Below are positions 35,224 to 44,900 of a DNA stretch of 64,000 bases, piece after piece. The position numbers and the translations under genes were made by a program. The first letter of the stretch is position 1, and every line of letters starts with the position of its first letter. Source of the DNA: Rhynchopus euleeides (taxonomy: Eukaryota > Euglenozoa > Diplonemea > Diplonemida > Diplonemidae); NCBI GenBank assembly GCA_963210315.1, contig OY723299.1:310001-374000 (forward strand). Direction: 5' to 3'. Below the pieces are notes generated by a model. It searched no databases. It was not told where the DNA came from and saw only the letters and a program-made list of their open reading frames with translations.

Positions 35224-38208
35224 TAAGTCCTAAACACCCATTTCAGCACTCTCCTGCAGTCGGACACTTCTGCCTAGGTCCTAAACACCCATTTCAGCAC
35301 TCTCCTGCAGTCGCACACCTCTGCCTAGGTCCTAAACACCCATTTCAGCACTCTCCTGCAGTCGGACACTTCTGCCTAAGTCCGAAACACCCATTTCAGC
35401 ACTCTCCTGCAGTCGCACACTTCTGCCTAAGTCCGAAACACCCATTTCAGCACTCTCCTGCAGTCGGACACTTCTGCCTAAGTCCGAAACACCCATTTCA
35501 GCACTCTCCTGCAGTCGGACACTTCTGCCTAAGTCCTCAACACCCATTTCAGCACTCTCCTGCAGTCGCCCACTTCTGCCTAGGTCCTAAACACCCATTT
35601 CAGCACTCTCCTGCAGTCGCACACCTCTGCCTAGGTCCTAAACACCCATTTCAGCACTCTCCTGCAGTCGGACACTTCTGCCTAGGTCCTAAACACCCAT
35701 TTCAGCACTCTCCTGCAGTCGCACACCTCTGCCTAGGTCCTAAACACCCATTTCAGCACTCTCCTGCAGTCGCACACCTCTGCCTAGGTCCTAAACACCC
35801 ATTTCAGCACTCTCCTGCAGTCGGACACCTCTGCCTAGGTCCTAAACACCCATTTCAGCACTCTCCTGCAGTCGCACACCTCTGCCTAGGTCCTAAACAC
35901 CCATTTCAGCACTCTCCTGCAGTCGCACACCTCTGCCTAGGTCCTAAACAACCATTTCAGCACTCTCCTGCAGTCGCACACCTCTGCCTAGGTCCTAAAC
36001 AACCATTTCAGCACTCTCCTGCAGTCGCACACCTCTGCCTAGGTCCTAAACACCCATTTCAGCACTCTCCTGCAGTCGCACACCTCTGCCTAGGTCCTAA
36101 ACAACCATTTCAGCACTCTCCTGCAGTCGCACACCTCTGCCTAGGTCCTAAACAACCATTTCAGCACTCTCCTGCAGTCGCACACCTCTGCCTAGGTCCT
36201 AAACACCCATTTCAGCACTCTCCTGCAGTCGCACACCTCTGCCTAGGTCCTAAACAACCATTTCAGCACTCTCCTGCAGTCGCACACCTCTGCCTAGGTC
36301 CTAAACACCCATTTCAGCACTCTCCTGCAGTCGGACACTTCTGCCTAGGTCCTAAACACCCATTTCAGCACTCTCCTGCAGTCGGACACTTCTGCCTAGG
36401 TCCTAAACACCCATTTCAGCACTCTCCTGCAGTCGGACACTTCTGCCTAGGTCCTAAACACCCATTTCAGCACTCTCCTGCAGTCGCACACCTCTGCCTA
36501 GGTCCTAAACACCCATTTCAGCACTCTCCTGCAGTCGCACACCTCTGCCTAAGTCCTAAACACCCATTTCAGCACTCTCCTGCAGTCGGACACTTCTGCC
36601 TAGGTCCTAAACACCCATTTCAGCACTCTCCTGCAGTCGGACACTTCTGCCTAGGTCCTAAACACCCATTTCAGCACTCTCCTGCAGTCGCACACCTCTG
36701 CCTAGGTCCCAAACACCCATTTCAGCACTCTCCTGCAGTCGCACACCTCTGCCTAGGTCCTAAACACCCATTTCAGCACTCTCCTGCAGTCGCACACCTC
36801 TGCCTAGGTCCTAAACAACCATTTCAGCACTCTCCTGCAGTCGCACACCTCTGCCTAGGTCCTAAACACCCATTTCAGCACTCTCCTGCAGTCGGACACT
36901 TCTGCCTAGGTCCTAAACACCCATTTCGGCACTCTCCTGCAGTCGCACACCTCTGCCTAAGTCCTAAACACCCATTTCAGCACTCTCCTGCAGTCGGACA
37001 CTTCTGCCTAGGTCCTAAACACCCATTTCAGCACTCTCCTGCAGTCGGACACTTCTGCCTAGGTCCTAAACACCCATTTCAGCACTCTCCTGCAGTCGCA
37101 CACCTCTGCCTAGGTCCTAAACACCCATTTCAGCACTCTCCTGCAGTCGGACACCTCTGCCTAAGTCCTAAACACCCATTTCAGCACTCTCCTGCAGTCG
37201 GACACTTCTGCCTAGGTCCTAAACACCCATTTCAGCACTCTCCTGCAGTCGCACACCTCTGCCTAGGTCCTAAACACCCATTTCAGCACTCTCCTGCAGT
37301 CGGACACTTCTGCCTAGGTCCTAAACACCCATTTCAGCACTCTCCTGCAGTCGCACACCTCTGCCTAGGTCCTAAACACCCATTTCAGCACTCTCCTGCA
37401 GTCGCACACCTCTGCCTAGGTCCTAAACACCCATTTCAGCACTCTCCTGCAGTCGCACACCTCTGCCTAGGTCCTAAACAACCATTTCAGCACTCTCCTG
37501 CAGTCGCACACCTCTGCCTAGGTCCTAAACACCCATTTCAGCACTCTCCTGCAGTCGGACACTTCTGCCTAGGTCCTAAACACCCATTTCGGCACTCTCC
37601 TGCAGTCGCACACCTCTGCCTAAGTCCTAAACACCCATTTCAGCACTCTCCTGCAGTCGGACACTTCTGCCTAGGTCCTAAACACCCATTTCAGCACTCT
37701 CCTGCAGTCGGACACTTCTGCCTAGGTCCTAAACACCCATTTCAGCACTCTCCTGCAGTCGCACACCTCTGCCTAGGTCCTAAACACCCATTTCAGCACT
37801 CTCCTGCAGTCGGACACCTCTGCCTAAGTCCTAAACACCCATTTCAGCACTCTCCTGCAGTCGGACACTTCTGCCTAGGTCCTAAACACCCATTTCAGCA
37901 CTCTCCTGCAGTCGCACACCTCTGCCTAGGTCCTAAACACCCATTTCAGCACTCTCCTGCAGTCGGACACCTCTGCCTAAGTCCTAAACACCCATTTCAG
38001 CACTCTCCTGCAGTCGCACACCTCTGCCTAGGTCCTAAACACCCATTTCAGCACTCTCCTGCAGTCGGACACCTCTGCCTAAGTCCTAAACACCCATTTC
38101 AGCACTCTCCTGCAGTCGGACACTTCTGCCTAGGTCCTAAACACCCATTTCAGCACTCTCCTGCAGTCGCACACCTCTGCCTAGGTCCTAAACACCCATT
38201 TCAGCACT
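35224..38208 (+). repeat. Sat51 satellite, block 4
   Basis: About 58 monomers. It has its own variant mix, with many AACAACCATTTC monomers and few CGAAACACC ones, so it has homogenised partly apart from block 2. The long open frame (35154-38210) is the 17-residue satellite period preceded by antisense of the USP gene's 5' end, and is not a gene. Confidence 0.97.
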
Positions 38209-38981
38209 AGAGGGTGGCAAGCTGTGATTTTTCCAGCCGTTTCTCACAAACTTTTTTCTGGGCAAAAATATTGGTGCATTTTTCTCCCGTTTTGGGGCCC
38301 CACCACCCCCGGAACACCTCCGACTCTGCCAAAATCGGGGTTTTCACCCGAAAATGTGGGCCGCCGAGGTGGTCGACAGGAATGCAACCGAACACACGAC
38401 TCCGGAATCACACCCACATGACGAGCGGATGCGAGGAGGGCCCACCACATGGAATTCACGCCCGAATGGGGCCTTGTCACGGCTTCCCTGTCAGAAGGAC
38501 CTCCATGGAACCTGCTCTCTGTATGCTGGGGGTCACATTGGTCTGTGTGTGTGGCCACTGGGGTGGGGTGGCTGGCAATGCGGAGTTCAGATGATCACGG
38601 CTTCGGGTGGGGGATTGGGGCAGGTTGGGGGGCAGGGGCCGCTGGCTGCAGGTGACTCACATCACCGATCATCTTGCTCGGTCATTCGCATCCTGCCAGA
38701 ATCGATTAGGGAAAAGCAGGCCAAGATTGACTCACACAACATGAGATACTGCATCAGTAGGTCTCCTGCATCGGATGAATACGAAACACAGGTCAACAGG
38801 AGCAAAGCACCCTTGGCTGCGAGAAGACAGGCCCTGAGGAGATAAACAACACTGGAAGCTGTTCGAAACACACACTCGCAGTCACTCATTGGAATGGGGG
38901 TCAGCAAGCATGAAAATGCCTGCAGTCTCGGGTAGGGACTGGCAGAATACACATAGAACCCCTCGTGCCTCTTGTGCGGCT
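38209..38981. other. 3' flank of the transposase-USP gene
   Basis: No gene is supported in these 770 bp. The sequence changes abruptly from satellite to unique at 38209 (AGAGGGTGGCAAGC). I looked for an inverted partner of this edge beyond the 5' end of the neighbouring gene and found none. Confidence 0.5.
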
Positions 38982-41900
38982 TCACGACGACTGCTGCCCC
39001 TTCTTCCCGCCCTTACCACCCTTACCACCCTTCTTGCCACCCTTCCCACCTTTCTTCCCGCCCTTGCCGCCCTTGCCACCCTTGCCACCCTTACCGCCCT
39101 TGCCACCCTTGCTACCCTTACCACCATGCTTGCCCTGGCGGCGTAGCCGCTCCTGCTCCTCCTTCTGCCTCTTTAGCTCCCGCTGCCGCCTCTCCTCCTC
39201 CTCCTGCTGCTGGCGCTGTTCAGGGGGGAACAGCCTCTGCACGTTGCGGTGGGATTCCTCATCGTCAGCCCGCAGCAAATCAAGCAGCCCCACCCACGAG
39301 ATGCGGAACTCCTCGGTGCAGCTGTCCGGTGTCCGGTCGTACCGGAACATGACGCCGTGTGTCCGCATCACTTCGAGGGACTCCGCGATGTCCACCTGCT
39401 TCGTGTACGCGTCGTCGTGCAGAAACATGGCCTTCGCCGCAGGACTGTAGGAGTAGCAGGTGTAGTGCCCGCCACTCACCCCCCCGGAGTGCACCGCGCA
39501 GGCACCAAGGGTGAAGGTCGCCCTCCTGACCGACCCGAAGATGTCGGCGATTTCGAGCTGCAGCGGCACATCGCATTGTGACGACAGGAAGGTGTGGCCA
39601 CCGCCCTTGTCAGTCAGCCGCGTCACCCACAGCAGCAGCGTTCCCCCGACAAACATCGTGGTCGTCGTGGTGCTGCATCTCCCCAGGCAGCTCTTGTCCG
39701 CACATGTGAATGCGGTGCTCGTCTCGCATCGCATCGCAGAATCCACAAGCACCTGCAGGGTCTGGAACCTCTCAGGGCTCCCCTTCACGTACCACCCCTG
39801 GTGCTGGTTGGCGCTGGTGGGGTTGCCGCACGTCCCGCATTTACCCTGCACGTCGGTAAAGTGGATGGGGAGGGTGCACACGGGGCGCCGGTTCTGTGGG
39901 CCGCACCGTCTCCATTCCCACCACTCGGCGGACAGGATCTGCAGCAACTCTCCCAGGAAATGCGCAAGGCACTGCTGCTTCCGCTTCAGGAGGCTGTGGG
40001 CCTCGCCCACATCCCTTTCCATCTCCTCGAAGACAGCTCTCCCGGACTCCCGGGAGAGCTGTCGGAGGCCATCGAGGTTCTGTTCCGATCCCTTCCCACG
40101 GCACATGTTCTTCAGGAAGGAGAGCAGGGGGTACATCGTCGTCTCGCAGGCGGTGCACTTCGGTTCGGACCTGATGACGTCGATGCAGGGGCGGAGCAGC
40201 TGCAGGCAGGCTGCCATGAAGCATGTGTTTGCTCCCTGACCGTCAGCCGTCCGCGGGAAGGACCACCAGGCTGCAACCATGCGGAAGGGGGTATGCGGAG
40301 GAGATGCGGGTTTGCGAGAGGCAGGCGATGTCACAGGGGTCACCCTCGGGCGCTTCCGCGGGCTGCCGGTGCTGGAGTGGGAGGGGTGCCCTGGAGGGAG
40401 CGGCGCACCGTCGTCATCTGCGCAATGTCCAGGAAAATCGCTGCCACCGAGCTCCCTCTCCAAGTCATACTCCGCCGCCGAATCACGCTCCGTCACCGAA
40501 TCCAATGAGCCAGGGTCATCCTCCGGCACAGGCGTGCTCCTGGTGGTGCTGCTGCTGCGCTTCCGCTTGCCCTCCGTCGACACGCAGGAACCCGGATGCG
40601 CACAGTACTCCTCCCAGGTGAGGCCGTGCGCCGAAGCGGCATGCGAAGCCAAACTCACAAAGGGGGTCCCCTTCTTCGTGCAGGTCTCCCCACACACCTT
40701 GCAGCATGGCACCGAGGGTGCAGCAGACACCGGCGTCGCGACCGCATCCGCCTGCGCTGACCGCCGTCCGCACCTGAGCTCAACCTCACTGAGCTGCTGC
40801 CTCAGCTCAGCCACGCACCGGTCCATCTGCCACTTCCCGTTCACCACCTCCTCCCACAAGTGATGCACCTCCACCAGACCCATCTCCGAGAAGGGCCTCA
40901 GAGGCTCCTGACCGGGGAAGATTATTTTAAGCTTCCCCGGCACATCCTTCGTCAGCGTGGCGCGCACCTCCTCCTCCAGGCACCTCACCGCCAGGTCCGC
41001 CACCGCCGAGAGCATATCCCCGAGGTAGGTCACGGAGTGGGGGCGCCGTTTCCGCAGCCAGTCGACGCTCAGCAGGTTCTGTCTTTCTACCGTACCCGGC
41101 GCCGCTGAAAACAGCGACTTGGGAACCTCTCGGTAGATCAGGCGATTTGCAGCTTCCCGGATGCGGCCAAACTCCTCCGCCATCTTCCCCTCCACGTACG
41201 CCAGGCAGCGTGCCCTCCACAGCTGCGCTGGGAGCTTCATCTCCTCCTCCGTCAGGCTCTTCCTCGCCTTCACCATCCGGCTCACCCGCAGGCTCCGCAT
41301 ACACGGAACGCTGGCCATCGCACGTTCGGCGCTACGGACGGCATACAGCTCGAATTCCCCCTGCGCCAGAAAATGCTGCACCGCAGCCTCTAGGGATTCG
41401 TGCGACTCCTCAGGGTGGTCGGTGCACTTCACCACACACCTGTCCGACTCACGCTCCACCCGCAGAGCCACTCGCCACAAGCCTCTGTTCCGCCCCGAGG
41501 CGGTGTCGTCGGGGGGGGCAAATAACATCGCCGCGACCTCGGAATCCCAGGCTCCCTCGGGCACACGCGCGACATCGCTCCTGTCCCCTGGTCCAGGCGG
41601 ATACAGCTTGACACGCACGGTGTGCCACTGTCCCTGGTCGGTGCATTTGAGGGAGCCGGGCGGGGTATGCGGCGGGAACGCCCTCACTTCCGTCTCGACA
41701 GCGAGGATCACGGCGGAGATGCAGAAATCCCCCTTCCACGAAAGCCGGACTCCCCGGAAGCCATTCGACTCCCTCAGCGGACCCTGGTGTTGGCACAGCT
41801 GCATCTGCTCCCACGTGATGCGGGGCCACTCCGGCTCCGTACGCTCCCCCAGCTGCAGTGCCACGCCCGGCGGAACCCTGCGTGGGTCCAGTGCCTTCAT

Positions 41901-44900
41901 TTTCGCCAGCACTTTGGTGGGGAAGAACCAACAGTGCTGCACGACCCAGTTCGCCACAGCCCACCCGCTCTCCCCCGTGAGGGCGCAGTCCTCACCGTCC
42001 TCCGCCAACCCAGTTTCGTGGTTGAACCTACGCAAACAAGTAAGCTCCCTCTTCACCCGACCGACCCCGGAAGTCAGGTGAAGATCTGGAGGGAAAACGT
42101 CCCTCAAACGGAGTTCCGCCACCTCCCACCCGAAGTCCTCCGCCACCTGTCGATACTTCGCACGGTCCGCTTTCTGAGGGTCTTTAGCCCTATCATCCCG
42201 GGCGCGCAGGGCATCGATCTCCGCCTCGTCGGCGGCCTTGGCCTTCTCCCAGTGCTCGCTGTAACCACAGTGTGAGGTGTCTGCCGTCACACTGTCGGTA
42301 CTCGCACGCACGCACCAGCGAATGCACGCTGTCGCCGTCCACACAGACTCGAGAGGGGCCACCAATTTTTTAAAGGGTTTGGTTGGCCCATGTGGTCCCC
42401 ACACCTCGTATTTCGGGTGGTTCCCGACCAGACATCGGACAATGCCTGCAGAAGGTGGCTGCTTCGTCGCGAGAAGCCACCAACAGTCGCGATCATGCAC
42501 CAACTCACGAGACGCAAATGCTTGCACAACAGCAAATCGCGACCTCACAAAAGCGTCCCCCGGTTCCGCAAGATACCACTTGCCACCCGTCGCTCTCTCG
42601 AGTAGAGTGCCCACCACCTCGGGGCTAAATCTCCCGTTGGAGCACACAGCCCAACCGCCACCCTTCTCGACCCTCGCCTGCTCATGCTGAGCATCCTGCC
42701 ACGTGACCGCTTGGAGGGGGTTCTCGACACCCAGTTCCGTGAGAAGCTTCTGCAACACGATGTAGGCCGACGAAGGGCACCCACTCTGCCAATTCGCACC
42801 CGCATCGGAGAAGGAGAACTTCGGAAAGCCCAGCCCCGCGACGTGGTCCTCGGCAGAAAACAGCACTGGAGGGGCTGGAGTGGGAGGAGTCGGAGTCGGA
42901 GTTGCAGTTGCAGTTGGAGCTTGAGTTGCAGTTGGAGCTGGAGTTGCAGTTGCAGTTGGAGCTGGAGTTGGAGTAGTCGCAGTTTCTGTCTGCACCACCG
43001 GGGCACCCGTCTCGGCGGCGGTTGCAGATCGAGGCTGCAATGGCCCCGTCCCCAGCACTTCAGCACCGATCCTCTCGCGGTCCTCCGCATCGTCGCGGGA
43101 CATGCAGAAGAGCCTCCACAGAGAGGCACGGTGCTCTTCCTTCACTGCCGCGGGGATGGGGATTGCCTGAGGGAAACCCTTCGGGGAGCCGGAGGTCGCC
43201 TGGCCCCGCGGGAGGCTCGCCTTGCTGAGGGCCACTCGCAGCACCTTGTCACGGGACGGAAAATTCCCCTCGAGGTCGGAGGACTTGTGCGCACCTGCGA
43301 GCAGCAGGATATCCCTCATCACTTCGCGCTTCCCCAAACTCTTTGAGGTCGCAACGGCGTTCCGGATACCCCGCAGGGTCTCCACCTTCATCCTGCCCAA
43401 GGTCTTCTGGATGAGGACGTTGGCGTCTTCACGAGAGAGGTCACCTAAACTTGCACTCCCGGCAGCACAACTCAGCCTTTTCACCACCTCATCTGTCCAA
43501 AGGAGGGCGGAGACACGCTTCGGCACCTGGTGGTCAGCAGGAAATGGGGCATCCTCGTCGGAGGAGTCAGACTCGTCGTCACAGGTGGCGTCGGGGCCCA
43601 CCCGTGGGCACTCCAACGAGGACAGCTTATCCCACCCTAGCAGCTTCTGCGCCGGACACAACTTGTCATCACCAGCAGCATCCATGCCATCGCCATCATC
43701 ATCATCATCATCATCGCTATCATCAGGATCGTCGTCGTCGTCACCAACGTCCTCCTCCTCGCCATTGTCGTCGTCATCATCCTCGCGACCGTCGCCATCA
43801 TCGCCATCCGCAGTCACATCATCAGCATCATCCTCCTGCTTCTCTGGGAGCGCCCCAGGAAGCTTCAGCAGAATGGGGAATGCAGGGGAGCTCACAAACG
43901 CCTGCACATGCTTCACCCCCGCGTCGTTCAGGGCAGCCAGGATGCCCTTCACAGACGTCCACTGCTTTTCCCTGAGGTTGGAGGTGGCGTCAGCCGCGTC
44001 CCCCCGGTTGTTCCTGCCACGGCAGGGCTCTGCGAGCTTCAGCACGCGGTCACCAACCACGACTCGCAGATCATCGGCCTTCACATTCCGATCGGCTTCC
44101 GGAATGCCCAGCAACAGCGCGAGGCGGAGCAGGTCACACTTCAGCAGCCCCCGCAGCATCTTTGTGCCATACTTCTCCCGCAGCTCTTCCTCCGCGATCT
44201 CCCTCATGCTGCGGCGGGTCTCCTGCCTCACAGCCAGCACTGCCCTCTCCATGTACACCGCGTACTCCTCCATCGGCGCCTGGCACACAACCCAGTTGTT
44301 TGCCTTGGCCATTGCGAGGGACGCCAGGCGCTCGGGGTGGACCATGGCAAGCCTCTTGTAGAGGAAAGAGGAGTTGCCGTGCTGGTTCTCCACCCGGTCA
44401 GAAGTAGCCGGATACCTCCGCAGGCCTTCTATCCCCAGCTCCTCCACAGCAGCCGCATCCTTCTGCATGAACTCCTTCAGCTTCGTACGCAGGGTGCTCC
44501 CGGCGGCGTGCCACGCAACCATGGCGTCAGCCGTGTGCTCCAAAAAAATTGCCTTCGCGGCGACGCGAGCAGCAGCTTCCCCCAGCAGAACGTCGTTCGG
44601 GACGTCGTCGGCCGTCTTCCCGATCACCGTGTCCGTGAGGATGTCGAACACCTCTTTCTCCGCCGTCTTCTCATCCAGCATGCTGCCAAGCTGGTCGTCA
44701 AGCCGCTGCAGGATCTCCCAGCCCTTGTCATACGTCGGGCTCCCCCGCTTCACCGCTGACTGCGCCGTCACGTAGACCTGCCAGAGTAGGTAAGAGGTGA
44801 GGAGGTAGAGCTGGATATCGAGCTCTTGAGTCCTCTGCAGCATCCGCGACAATGACGTCGAGAAGCTCTCACGCATGTCCTGCAGCACCTTCGACCACTG

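Noticed and set aside
42894-42990. GGAGTTGCAGTT-like tandem repeat as a separate non-coding repeat
   Set aside because: It lies in frame inside the giant gene and encodes its Pro/Thr/Ala-rich linker, so it is part of that gene.
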